A DNA stretch of 34,240 bases from CAYZAK01 sp964476445 (GCA_964476445.1 CAYZAK010000016.1:1-34240); one strand, 5' to 3'. Counted from the stretch's first letter, positions 1-7,022 are shown. Numbers and translations are program-made. Notes: a model not told the origin generated them from the sequence alone.

Positions 1-69
1 ATTTGGTATTCTTTCCATTTTTGACACCTCCTTCTTTTGTGTCTATTTTACAAAACCGGTGTCCATTAA
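1..69 (-). mobile_element. Edge of a probable IS3-type insertion sequence with the start of its first ORF
   Basis: On the minus strand a strong ribosome binding site (AGGAGG, complement of 27-32) precedes an ATG at 18-16, and the reading frame MERIPN runs off the left edge. From memory, IS3-family OrfA proteins often begin M-x-R-I-P, so this is probably a transposase start. The element's end probably lies near 65-69, where the minus strand reads TGGACACCGGTTTTG. The methyltransferase remnant to the right opens in frame exactly there (from 70), as expected if the element had inserted into that gene. The other end and any target duplication are outside the window. The family assignment is inference from six residues and the context. 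Confidence 0.45.
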
Positions 70-399
70 ACCAATCATATACCAGACTTTGCTAATAATA
101 ATTTTGTGTACACCGGAAAAAAAAGATATATTAAAGTGACTGTTTTTGAAAATAATTTTTCGGATGGGATATCAAATACCTATCAGGCAACTTTAGTGTA
201 TTTGATAAGAAAAAAGGATAGGCAGGATATTTATAGCGAAGTTCAAAATCTGGGGCTTTTTTCAGTTAATACCTGGAAAAGTTTGTTAAACGAGAGAGGA
301 TTTAAAATATCTAAATATCAACAAAAAAATATCTATGATAATTTTATAACTGAAAATGGCAGATATACCCGTCAAATTTTTAACGGAATAAAAAGGTAA
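70..399 (+). pseudogene. 3' remnant of a SAM-dependent methyltransferase
   Basis: The frame is open from base 70 to the stop at 397-399, with no good start codon and no ribosome binding site. A GTG at 106 is the first usable codon. The peptide (pattern YIKVTVFENNF, then YQATLVYLIR, then LGLFSVNTWKSLLNERGF) resembles the C-terminal lid and last strands of small-molecule N-methyltransferases, in which a phrase like GLF-x-x-x-x-W-x-x-L-L-x-x-x-G-F is common. The SAM-binding half, including the glycine-rich motif I, is missing. The break coincides with the presumed insertion-sequence end at about 65-69, so I read it as a gene cut by insertion. It could instead be a small unknown protein starting at 106. 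Confidence 0.5.
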
Positions 400-470
400 A
401 ACTTTACGCAGGTATCTATTTTAATTAAAATAATAAAAATCAGTATAGGAAAAATGAATTTTAAACTAAA

Positions 471-1175
471 ATGTCCATAAAAAGAAAAGAAATCCCTTTT
501 ATAATAACTATATCTTATTTTTTAGGTTTTTTAGGTATAAGGATGACGGTGTTTCTTGCCGGGTCGGCCCATACAGAGTTTGCCCTGGCGGCCAAGGCCC
601 AGCAACTGCCCGGAGCCAGTTTTCATATAGGCCAGAATATAATTCTTTTTGGCTATCATGTACATCATTTTTATTTTGGTATACTGTTGATCTGTATAGC
701 AGCTTGGTTTGCCATAGCCGGCAGTGAATATTTTTCCCGGAAGTCTCTGGCTGTTATGTACGGACTTGGGTTGGGATTATTCTTTGATGAAATAGGTTTG
801 CTTCTTACATGGGGGGATTATTACAGCAGTCTTTCCTATCTTTTAAGTCTGTTTTTAGCAGGAGTTTTTCTTAATATATTATTTTTCCACAATTTTTGGG
901 AAAATGTAAAAGAAAATTTTACCGGAACTTACTCCAGTTCTTTATTGCATAATACAGTAATGCGGCATAACTCTTTTTTAAAATTCGCAGACAAATTGAG
1001 TCAAACTACCGGTCGGACTCGTAAAACCAGCCTAATATTTACCGGTATATTGTATGTTATAATAGCTTATATGGTTTTTAGCAGACCCCGGACATTAAGG
1101 TACTGGGTTTCCATTGTATTTATAATTCAGGGACTTAACTACTTTGTTGAATTTTTGACATCCAGTGAGGAGTAA
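471..1175 (+). CDS. Polytopic membrane protein of unknown function with a YHVHHFYFG motif
   Basis: A 234-residue, strongly hydrophobic protein with about six predicted membrane segments. A histidine cluster (H-V-H-H-F-Y-F-G, residues about 63-70) lies at the start of one segment, and acidic residues in GLFFDEIGLLLTWGDYY (about 104-120) lie in or near the next. Histidines and acids facing each other in the membrane could bind a metal or haem, but I do not recognise the family. A polar stretch (about 140-185) separates the first block from a final two-helix hairpin, beginning TSLIFTGILYVIIAYMVFSR, which is repeated in the next gene. The ATG at 471 has only a weak ribosome binding site. The next ORF follows after 5 bases, so the two are probably co-transcribed. 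Confidence 0.7.
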   Translation: MSIKRKEIPFIITISYFLGFLGIRMTVFLAGSAHTEFALAAKAQQLPGASFHIGQNIILFGYHVHHFYFGILLICIAAWFAIAGSEYFSRKSLAVMYGLGLGLFFDEIGLLLTWGDYYSSLSYLLSLFLAGVFLNILFFHNFWENVKENFTGTYSSSLLHNTVMRHNSFLKFADKLSQTTGRTRKTSLIFTGILYVIIAYMVFSRPRTLRYWVSIVFIIQGLNYFVEFLTSSEE

Positions 1176-1180
1176 AATAA

Positions 1181-1351
1181 ATGAATATATCAGAAAAAAT
1201 AAGTTTTTTGTTTACCGGTGTAGCCTATATAGCGGTAGGTTTTCTTATATTGTTAAGACCCCAGTTTTTATACTACTGGGTTGCCGCCATATTTTTAATA
1301 CAGGGCATAGTATCATTTATCCGGGCGTTTACAGGCAATTCTAACGGCTGA
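1181..1351 (+). CDS. Small two-helix membrane protein, paralogue of the preceding gene's C-terminus
   Basis: A 56-residue ORF with a good ribosome binding site (GAGGAG, 1167-1172) overlapping the end of the upstream gene. It consists of two hydrophobic segments around a short polar turn containing R-P-Q-F-L-Y-Y-W. It aligns along nearly its whole length with the last ~45 residues of the upstream protein: FTG-x-x-Y, RP-x-x-L-x-YW, then an I-F-x-I-Q-G motif. It is therefore a genuine conserved hairpin module rather than chance. Spacing (5 bases) implies translational coupling and a possible complex of the two. Function is unknown. Confidence 0.7.
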   Translation: MNISEKISFLFTGVAYIAVGFLILLRPQFLYYWVAAIFLIQGIVSFIRAFTGNSNG

Positions 1352-1550
1352 GCAGTTATCTTTTTTTATGATTGGCCTAATCAACCATAACAGTGTGGAG
1401 GAAAAAGAGCTACCTGGTATTGACCTTTTGGTAATGTTTGTAACCTCTTTGGGATTCGAAAGTTCAATTAACAATTCCTCCTTTACGATAGCAGTAATTA
1501 TCCGCCAGGAAATAAAAGATACCAATACTACTGCAGCCCCAATGTTTTAG
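1352..1550 (+). other. Non-coding or decayed stretch between small membrane gene and methyltransferase remnant
   Basis: A frame is open from about 1368 to a TAG at 1548-1550, ending in KDTNTTAAPMF. It lies in the same frame as the methyltransferase remnant that follows the TAG. I see no ribosome binding site and do not recognise the peptide. The minus strand is also open here, as often happens in decayed low-GC DNA. I regard it as degenerate coding sequence of unknown origin, not as a gene. Confidence 0.35.
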
Positions 1551-1894
1551 GGACTTTACCGGTCCAAAAAATATTTTAACCGGCATGCTCCTACCTGGGA
1601 TCTTAAAAAAACAAGAAAAGAGCCCCAAACCCTTAGAAATTTAATTAATAAAATTTTAATAGAAGAGGGGAATGAAATTTTAGATGCAGGGTGCGGAACC
1701 GGTATTCTGTTGCCTTTACCAAGTAAAAGAAACAGGGATCCCGGGAGTATTACCGGGCTGGATATCTCTGCTAAAATATTGGACACCGTCACCGAAAAAT
1801 AAAAAATTTACTTTCCTCCTCAGGTTTTTTAAAAATAAGAATCGAAGATAAAAAAATATTATTTAACTTGTGCGAAAAAAGGGACGGTTTTTAA
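1551..1894 (+). pseudogene. Broken class I SAM-dependent methyltransferase
   Basis: From 1551 one frame reads a typical methyltransferase N-terminus (YFNRHAPTWD, then NEILDAGCGTGIL, then a GLDIS acidic-loop motif). It stops at TAA 1800-1802, shortly after motif II. In a different frame, from 1805 to TAA 1892-1894, the sequence reads NLLSSSGFLKIRIEDKK..., the usual C-terminal strand pattern of the same fold. The ~80-100 residues normally between these parts are gone, so the gene has an internal deletion with frameshift. It also lacks a start codon, because TAG at 1548-1550 precedes it. Its last bases overlap the stop of the convergent gene at 1891. Confidence 0.7.
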
Positions 1895-2781
1895 AAAGAA
1901 TAAATTATAGTTAAATCGGCGGCCAGTCCCAGGTTATCCGAATCTTTAACTCCAACACCCGCTAACGGTTTGACAGTTAAACTGACCGAGCCCAATTCCA
2001 TACCCCCTTTAAAAACAATTCCCCCGTCGTTTTGGGTCATATCGGTCCAGGAAGTTTTTAGCACCGGAGTAAATCTGGGCCCAACCGGTACCCCGATTTC
2101 AAAAGAAGCATAAGAACCCAGGGGGGGATAATAATTGTAAAGAGCTATAATAGTTGGAGAGTCGTCACCGGAAAATTGAATATTCGCTCCGTAACCCAGT
2201 TCGGTACCACTTCCGTTAACCCCGGCCAGTAATCTGGCCGATAAAGCGAGAGAATTTATGGAGACTCCCGGACCTATGTAACCGTAATAGTACTGGCTGA
2301 CTTCGTTTTCTACTACCCCACCGCCCATTTCCAGGCCAAAATCCTCAAAATAATACCGGTATCCGGTCATCCCAGATTTTATGGTATATTCTTCAGAAAA
2401 AGAGATATATTCCCCAAGTATTACAAGGCCGCTTAAATCGCTGGACGGAGTAGAATAAACTTCTCCTTTTTCTAAACCTATTTTCATGCCTTCTGTAATT
2501 TGAACGTCTGCAAGAAGAATTACCACGGTATCCCGATCAGCGGAGAGGACCCGGGCATGGCGCTCAATAAGAACCCGGCTTTCTATTTCTTGACCGGTTT
2601 TGGGATGTTCGGTGGTATCTATCCGGAACACTTTTACGCTGGCCCCTTCTGTTATACTGTCTCTGGTGCCCATATCCACGGTAACCCGTGCGCCGTCAAC
2701 ATTTAAAACGTAGTTGGCCGCCGGCAAACTGCCAAAAGTGATAAAACCGATAATTACTGATAAAAGTATAGTTTTTTTCAT
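1891..2781 (-). CDS. Putative outer-membrane beta-barrel protein with N-terminal SH3-like segment
   Basis: A 296-residue protein with a cleavable signal peptide (MKKTILLSVIIGFITFGSLPAA, split as a basic start and hydrophobic core). Residues about 25-105 form a small beta-rich domain (DMGTRDSITEGASVKVFR, HPKTGQEI, then ILLADVQITEGMKIG). This pattern resembles the SH3-like domains of envelope or flagellar-assembly proteins. The rest alternates polar and hydrophobic residues with many Gly and Tyr, and the last residue is Phe (TIIYSF), the usual outer-membrane barrel insertion signal. The start is set by GGGAGG just upstream of the ATG at 2781. It implies a diderm cell. The exact barrel family is not recognised. 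Confidence 0.65.
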   Translation of the reverse strand: MKKTILLSVIIGFITFGSLPAANYVLNVDGARVTVDMGTRDSITEGASVKVFRIDTTEHPKTGQEIESRVLIERHARVLSADRDTVVILLADVQITEGMKIGLEKGEVYSTPSSDLSGLVILGEYISFSEEYTIKSGMTGYRYYFEDFGLEMGGGVVENEVSQYYYGYIGPGVSINSLALSARLLAGVNGSGTELGYGANIQFSGDDSPTIIALYNYYPPLGSYASFEIGVPVGPRFTPVLKTSWTDMTQNDGGIVFKGGMELGSVSLTVKPLAGVGVKDSDNLGLAADLTIIYSF

Positions 2782-2829
2782 AAAAATCCTCCCTATAAAA
2801 TAATATGTAAAAATTTTTTATACATATAT

Positions 2830-2858
2830 AATATATTAATTTTTTATAATTATGTCCA
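2830..2858 (-). promoter_or_regulatory. Sigma-70-type promoter for the outer-membrane protein gene
   Basis: On the minus strand, TGGACA (2858-2853) and TATATT (2835-2830) are separated by 17 bases and lie about 50 bases upstream of the ATG at 2781. Both boxes are close to consensus. Confidence 0.5.
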
Positions 2859-2887
2859 CTTTTGTTAGCTATAAAAAGTTAAAAAAT

Positions 2888-2917
2888 TTGACATTTAGTT
2901 AAAAATTATTCTATACT
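2888..2917 (+). promoter_or_regulatory. Promoter of the first cold-shock gene
   Basis: TTGACA (2888-2893), an 18-base spacer, and TATACT (2912-2917). The second cold-shock gene has the identical boxes with the identical spacer at 5274-5303. The start of transcription would be near 2923-2926, giving a leader of about 130 bases. Confidence 0.75.
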
Positions 2918-2942
2918 TTATAATGAAATTCAAAAGAATTTC

Positions 2943-3005
2943 ATAGGAAACGGGTGATTGTAATTAATAAAAAGGTAATTAATTAGTTACCCGAAAGTAT
3001 TAAGG
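2943..3005 (+). promoter_or_regulatory. Structured 5' leader of the first cold-shock gene
   Basis: The leader holds a nested hairpin. An outer stem CGGGTGA (2951-2957) pairs with TTACCCG (2987-2993). An inner AT-only stem TAATTAAT (2961-2968) pairs with ATTAATTA (2978-2985). The same element, with altered but still pairing outer stem, lies at 5319-5364 before the second cold-shock gene. A temperature-responsive cold-shock mRNA leader is the natural interpretation by analogy with cspA leaders; the sequence itself is not a known family. Confidence 0.6.
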
Positions 3006-3053
3006 AAGATATATAAGAATTTCTTCCATTTAAATTATAAGGAGAATAGTTAA

Positions 3054-3245
3054 GTGAAAGGTACAGTAAAATTTTTTAACGTAAGAAAGAATTTTGGATT
3101 TATAGAACCCGAGGACGGAACTGGTGATCATTTTGTACATACAAGTGATATAGAATCCGGTAATCTGGCTGAAGGCGACGAGGTTGAATTTGAATCGGTT
3201 GACGGAGAAAAAGGCTTAAAAGCAATAAGCGTAACTAAGTTATAA
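3054..3245 (+). CDS. Cold-shock protein, CspA family
   Basis: A 63-residue single cold-shock domain. RNP1 is at about residues 11-18 (RKNFGFIE) and RNP2 at about 26-30 (HFVHT). It should act as a cytoplasmic RNA chaperone that melts secondary structure at low temperature. The start is GTG, set by AAGGAGAA 8 bases upstream. It differs from the copy at 5397-5588 at about a dozen positions, mostly conservative. It is monocistronic with its own promoter and a long structured leader. Confidence 0.93.
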   Translation: MKGTVKFFNVRKNFGFIEPEDGTGDHFVHTSDIESGNLAEGDEVEFESVDGEKGLKAISVTKL

Positions 3246-3267
3246 TATAATATAACTAACTTACCTG

Positions 3268-3328
3268 TCCCGCCTGCGTAAATAATAACTGAAAAACTTA
3301 AAGGTTTTAAGATTTTTATCAGGCGGGA
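3268..3328. repeat. Inverted repeat, 9-base perfect arms
   Basis: TCCCGCCTG (3268-3276) and CAGGCGGGA (3320-3328) are exact reverse complements separated by 43 bases. The loop contains a smaller CTTAAA/TTTAAG pair. It lies 23 bases after the first cold-shock stop. No T-run follows, so it is not a standard intrinsic terminator. It could be a processing or stabilising structure for the cold-shock mRNA, or a small element end. Confidence 0.55.
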
Positions 3329-3474
3329 TATGGTATAATAGCAGGAATTTAATCGGGGAAAAACCTTTTACCTGGGTTCATCCTATTTTACCCCCCCTCC
3401 CCCTTTTTTTTTATATCTATCCCCATCCATAATGTATATGAAAAAACAACCTTTAAATATTTGTAAATTTAAGT

Positions 3475-3480
3475 TATAAT
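3475..3480 (+). promoter_or_regulatory. Possible -10 box upstream of the response regulator
   Basis: TATAAT at 3475-3480 with a poor -35 (TTTAAA, 3452-3457) at 17 bases. It is in the right place to drive the response regulator and peptidase genes. Confidence 0.3.
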
Positions 3481-3541
3481 GCTTTATAAAAATAGTAGAG
3501 GATAAACCGGTTTTTTTATAAAGTTAATTGGAGATAAGCTA

Positions 3542-3943
3542 ATTAGTAAAGAAAAAGATAAAAAAATATTAGTAGTTGACGATGATGAAAGCATAGTAAG
3601 ACTTATAGAGGTTTTACTTAAAAGCAACGGATTTTCTGTAATAACTGCCCGGGACGGTTCTTATGCTTTAGAAAAAGTAGTTCTTGAGAAGCCGGATCTT
3701 ATTTTATTGGACATTGATATGCCGGGTATGAATGGCTTTCAAACCCTGGAGAGGATTAAAAATAATCCGGCAACAAAGAGAGTACCCGTAATAATGTTAA
3801 CTGCCCGCTCAGAAGCGGGAGCATTTGAGAAAGCCATGGATAGAGAGGTTGACCGGTATGTGGCCAAGCCGTTTAAAAGTAAATTTTTAATGCAGAAAAT
3901 AAATCAGGTACTGGAAGAGTACGAACAAAAATATTCCTCTTAA
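3542..3943 (+). CDS. Single-domain response regulator (CheY-like receiver)
   Basis: A complete receiver domain of 133 residues if translation starts at ATT 3542, which sits 8 bases after GGAG (3530-3533). Acidic pocket DDD is at residues 13-15, the phospho-acceptor Asp57 is in LILLDIDMPGMNG, then come Thr87 and Lys109 in the conserved VAKPF. The first ATG in frame is at 3707, after the phospho-acceptor, and a start there would destroy the fold, so the ATT is preferred. There is no output domain, so it must act by protein contact. No histidine kinase is nearby. It ends 5 bases before the M23 peptidase start, suggesting a two-gene operon. Confidence 0.85.
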   Translation: MSKEKDKKILVVDDDESIVRLIEVLLKSNGFSVITARDGSYALEKVVLEKPDLILLDIDMPGMNGFQTLERIKNNPATKRVPVIMLTARSEAGAFEKAMDREVDRYVAKPFKSKFLMQKINQVLEEYEQKYSS

Positions 3944-3948
3944 AAAAA

Positions 3949-5250
3949 ATGTTTAATTTTTTTAAAAAACCAGATAGTAAAATAAAAAAATATTTATTTG
4001 GTCAAATCATTAAAGTAGTTATTTTTGTTGTAGGAATAGGATTTTTACTATATATAGGTAATCTGGCGGGTAAGAGTTTTTTTCCGCCTTTAGAACCTCA
4101 AAAAATTATTGTAAGTGACGGTGAAATTTCTCCCGGCCAGAGTATTTACCAGGTGTTAATAGGAAATTTTTCTGCTAATCAGTCTGTTAATATAGGAAGA
4201 GCTCTCTCAAGGGTATATGATTCTTCCCGGATAAGCCCAGGAGACCGATATGAAATATATCATTCCACTTCCGGGGAACTTTTTAAATTTATCTACGAAC
4301 CCGATCCCCTGGTAAATTATATTGTAGAACATACAAGTACCGGCTACGTCGCGGCTGAAAAGCAGCCTGCTTACGAGAAAAAAACTGTGGCAGTCAAAGG
4401 AGAAATAACTACTTCTTTATGGCAGGGAATGACTGAAGCGGGTTTGAACTCCACGATGATAATGAATTTTGCCAATATATTTCAGTGGCAGGTGGACTTT
4501 TTAACCGAGGTAAGACCGGCTGATGCATTTAAGTTGGTATTTGAAAGATATTACCGGGCCGGCATACCGGTTCAAAACGGGTCCATTCAAGCCGCATGGT
4601 ATAAAGGAAGAAGAGCAGAACATACCGGAATAAGATTTGAAGATAACGGTGGGTTTGACTACTATGATTCTTCGGGTAATTCTCTTCGCAAGCAGTTTTT
4701 AAGAGCGCCTCTTAATTATACCCGGATCAGTTCGGGCTTTTCATATGCCCGTCGTCATCCTATAACCAGAGAAGTCCGCCCCCACCTGGCTATTGATTAT
4801 GCAGCGCCAACGGGGACGCCGGTAGAATCAATCGGTTCTGGCCGGGTAACATATGTCGGCTGGCGCGGGGGCTGGGGTAGAACGGTCCGGGTAAGACATA
4901 ACTCTATTTATACCACGCAGTATGGTCATTTAAACAGATATGCGTCGGGAATAAGAGAGGGAGCATACGTAAATCAGGGTCAGGTTGTAGGATATGTGGG
5001 AATGACCGGTACGGCCACCGGGCCTCATTTAGATTTTAGAATAGAAAGATACGGAAATCCGGTAAATTTTTTGGAACTGGAATTACCTCCGGCCGATTCG
5101 GTTTCAGATGAAAATATGGACCCATTTAAAGAATATGTAGCCCGGGCCAGAAATTATTATGAATATCTTGGAGATGATTTTTTTGCCGGGCGTATACGCT
5201 CTATAGATGAGTATAAAAAGAGTTCTCAAATTACTTATTTAAATGAATAA
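3949..5250 (+). CDS. Membrane-anchored M23-family murein endopeptidase (MepM/OapA-like)
   Basis: A 433-residue protein with an N-terminal membrane anchor (about 18-38) and an extracytoplasmic region. The middle segment (about 50-250) resembles the LysM/OapA-like spacer of MepM-type peptidases (SPGQSIYQVLI, then ITTSLWQGMTEAGL). The M23 (LytM) domain spans about 255-375. It has zinc ligands His279 and Asp283 in HLAIDYAAPTGTPV, His327 in QYGHLNRY and His360 in GPHLDFRIER, so the HxxxD...HxH-type site looks complete. Such enzymes cut peptide cross-links in peptidoglycan during growth. It follows the response regulator after 5 bases. About 55 residues extend beyond the catalytic domain. Confidence 0.88.
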   Translation: MFNFFKKPDSKIKKYLFGQIIKVVIFVVGIGFLLYIGNLAGKSFFPPLEPQKIIVSDGEISPGQSIYQVLIGNFSANQSVNIGRALSRVYDSSRISPGDRYEIYHSTSGELFKFIYEPDPLVNYIVEHTSTGYVAAEKQPAYEKKTVAVKGEITTSLWQGMTEAGLNSTMIMNFANIFQWQVDFLTEVRPADAFKLVFERYYRAGIPVQNGSIQAAWYKGRRAEHTGIRFEDNGGFDYYDSSGNSLRKQFLRAPLNYTRISSGFSYARRHPITREVRPHLAIDYAAPTGTPVESIGSGRVTYVGWRGGWGRTVRVRHNSIYTTQYGHLNRYASGIREGAYVNQGQVVGYVGMTGTATGPHLDFRIERYGNPVNFLELELPPADSVSDENMDPFKEYVARARNYYEYLGDDFFAGRIRSIDEYKKSSQITYLNE

Positions 5251-5273
5251 TTTAAAGCATCTGTATATAGAAT

Positions 5274-5303
5274 TTGACAATTACAATAAAATTTACATAT
5301 ACT
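5274..5303 (+). promoter_or_regulatory. Promoter of the second cold-shock gene
   Basis: TTGACA (5274-5279), 18-base spacer, TATACT (5298-5303): the same boxes and spacing as at 2888-2917. Confidence 0.75.
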
Positions 5304-5318
5304 AAAAACATTTACAGG

Positions 5319-5364
5319 AAAGGGGTTGAAGTAATTAATAAAAGGTAATTAATTAACTGCCCCG
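5319..5364 (+). promoter_or_regulatory. Structured 5' leader of the second cold-shock gene
   Basis: An inner stem TAATTAAT/ATTAATTA identical to that at 2961-2985 is enclosed by GGGG (5322-5325) and CCCC (5360-5363). The outer arms differ from the first copy but still pair, so structure seems to be what is kept. AGGAAA precedes the hairpin in both copies. Confidence 0.6.
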
Positions 5365-5396
5365 GTAATTTATAAAATTAAAGGAGAAACAGTAAA

Positions 5397-5588
5397 GTGA
5401 AAGGTACAGTAAAGTTCTTTAACGACAGGAAAAATTTTGGTTTCATAGAACCCGAAGATGGAAGCGGTGACCATTTTGTGCATGACAGCGATGTGGAAAG
5501 GGGTACTCTGGATGAAGGTGATCAGGTTGAGTTTGAATCGATAGACGGTGAGAAAGGGCTGAAAGCGTTAAGCGTTAAAAAACTATAA
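5397..5588 (+). CDS. Cold-shock protein, CspA family (second copy)
   Basis: A 63-residue cold-shock domain protein with intact RNP1 (RKNFGFIE) and RNP2 (HFVHD), close to the copy at 3054-3245. GTG start after AAAGGAGAAA. The duplication includes promoter and leader, so a whole transcription unit was copied; the response regulator and peptidase lie between the two copies. Confidence 0.93.
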   Translation: MKGTVKFFNDRKNFGFIEPEDGSGDHFVHDSDVERGTLDEGDQVEFESIDGEKGLKALSVKKL

Positions 5589-5656
5589 AAAGTAAACAGC
5601 CTAAATATAAGATGCCTTTTGTATAAGAGGTATGTCTGGGGGAATAGAGGGGATAA

Positions 5657-6478
5657 GTGGGGAATGTAATAACAGAAGTTAAACATGTGTTAACCGCACA
5701 TAAACGATCCCGGCCTGATTTTATAATAATAGGAGCCCAGAAATCCGGTACGACTTCTCTGTATTCATATTTAAAACAGCATCCCGATTGTATCCCCTCT
5801 TATAAAAAAGAAACACATTATTTTGACACTTATTACACCCGGGGGTTTTTATGGTATAGATCCCATTTTCCGTACATTAAACAGCTTAAAGACCGGAGAA
5901 TTACCGGAGAGGCATCACCTTCTTATCTATGCCATCCCCGTACGCCGGAGCGTATTAATAAAAAACTTCCCTGTATTAAATTAATTGTACTTTTAAGAAA
6001 TCCTACAAATAGAGCTTTGTCTTCGTATATGCACCAGCGCCGCGCAGGGAGGGAAAAACTTCTGCCAATGAAGGCATTTAAAAAAGAAGAAAGTCGGATT
6101 GGTAGCGCTGTTAAAAAAATAAAAAATCGTAAGTGGGGAGTAAAAAAATACAGTAAAAAATTCAGAAGGTATTCCTACCTGAGAAGGGGAGTATATATTA
6201 AGCAGTTAAAAAGGTATTTCAGGTATTTTAGTTCTAAGCAGATGTTAATAAAATGTTCGGAACATTTTTTTGCTGACCCCCGTAAAACTCTCAGGGAGAT
6301 ATTTAAATTTTTAAATATTGATCCGGGTTTTGTACCCCGCAATATGCAACCCAAAAATGTAACAAATTATTCAAAATTCCCGGAGATAACCACCGGAGTA
6401 CACAACTTTCTCGATGAATATTATGATTCCTACAACAAAAAACTTTTCAGGTATTTAAATGTACGGTATCCGTGGTAG
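5657..6478 (+). CDS. PAPS-dependent sulfotransferase family protein
   Basis: A 273-residue protein of the sulfotransferase fold. The 5'-phosphosulfate loop is at about residues 22-36 (DFIIIGAQKSGTTSLY, with Lys29, Ser30, Gly31, Thr32-33). The 3'-phosphate motif is at about 110-124 (LIVLLRNPTNRALSSY, Arg114 and Ser122). These bind 3'-phosphoadenylyl sulfate. The acceptor is unknown; bacterial members sulfate carbohydrates or lipids. GTG start after GAGGGGATAA. The middle (about 125-190) is rich in Lys and Arg. No sulfate activation genes are in the window. Confidence 0.85.
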   Translation: MGNVITEVKHVLTAHKRSRPDFIIIGAQKSGTTSLYSYLKQHPDCIPSYKKETHYFDTYYTRGFLWYRSHFPYIKQLKDRRITGEASPSYLCHPRTPERINKKLPCIKLIVLLRNPTNRALSSYMHQRRAGREKLLPMKAFKKEESRIGSAVKKIKNRKWGVKKYSKKFRRYSYLRRGVYIKQLKRYFRYFSSKQMLIKCSEHFFADPRKTLREIFKFLNIDPGFVPRNMQPKNVTNYSKFPEITTGVHNFLDEYYDSYNKKLFRYLNVRYPW

Positions 6479-6544
6479 AAATTAAGAGTAAGCAGAATTT
6501 TTAGGAGTTGGAAAAAGTATTTGTAACTTATAAGGAATATATAA

Positions 6545-6961
6545 ATGGATAAAGGAAAAACAATTTATCAGTTGAAAGTAGGGGATACCGATTCTATCCG
6601 GGTAGAATTAGATACAAAAAAAGTTAAATATTTTGCCCGGGCGACCGGTGATTTTAATCCCCTTCACATGGATGATAGCTATGCCGGAAAAACGCAGTTT
6701 GGTAATCGTATTGTACACGGTGTACTTCTTACCGGAATTATCTCCGGAATGCTGGGAACAAGGCTCCCGGGTCTGGGTACAATAGCCAGAGATATGTCCG
6801 CCAAGTTCCGCCGGCCTGCGTATGTGGGAGAGACCGTTAAAGCTACTATAGAACTTATTCAAAAAAAAGAAAGATTGGGATTATGTATTTTTAAATACAA
6901 AGTTAAAAATGAAGATGATGAATTGATTGTAAAGGGAAAAGCAAAGGTTATTGCCCCTTAA
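6545..6961 (+). CDS. MaoC-like (R)-specific enoyl-CoA hydratase
   Basis: A 138-residue single hot-dog domain. The hydratase-2 motif is clear at about residues 31-62 (ARATGDFNPLH, then FGNRIVHGVLLTG), with catalytic Asp36 and His41. Length matches PhaJ-type enzymes, which hydrate trans-2-enoyl-CoA to (R)-3-hydroxyacyl-CoA. No polyhydroxyalkanoate or fatty-acid genes are nearby, so the substrate is open. It ends 94 bases before the ECF sigma gene. Confidence 0.85.
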   Translation: MDKGKTIYQLKVGDTDSIRVELDTKKVKYFARATGDFNPLHMDDSYAGKTQFGNRIVHGVLLTGIISGMLGTRLPGLGTIARDMSAKFRRPAYVGETVKATIELIQKKERLGLCIFKYKVKNEDDELIVKGKAKVIAP

Positions 6962-7022
6962 AAAAACATTAAGTTAATTGGTAAATTTTCATAATAACTT
7001 TAAATATGTAATAATAAACTAA

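Larger units (their letters stand above)
3246..3541 (+). other. Intergenic region with inverted repeat and polypyrimidine tract
   Basis: A stretch of about 300 bases without a gene. It holds a 9-base perfect inverted repeat (separate entry, 3268-3328), a C-rich run followed by T-run at about 3391-3412, and a possible promoter for the response regulator. I see no open frame of note on either strand. Confidence 0.6.

Noticed and set aside
1556..1792. 78-residue minus-strand frame
   Set aside because: It is the antisense of the broken methyltransferase, whose motif I is clear on the plus strand.
5610..5634. Imperfect palindrome after the second cold-shock gene as a terminator
   Set aside because: The arms mismatch at several places and no T-run follows.
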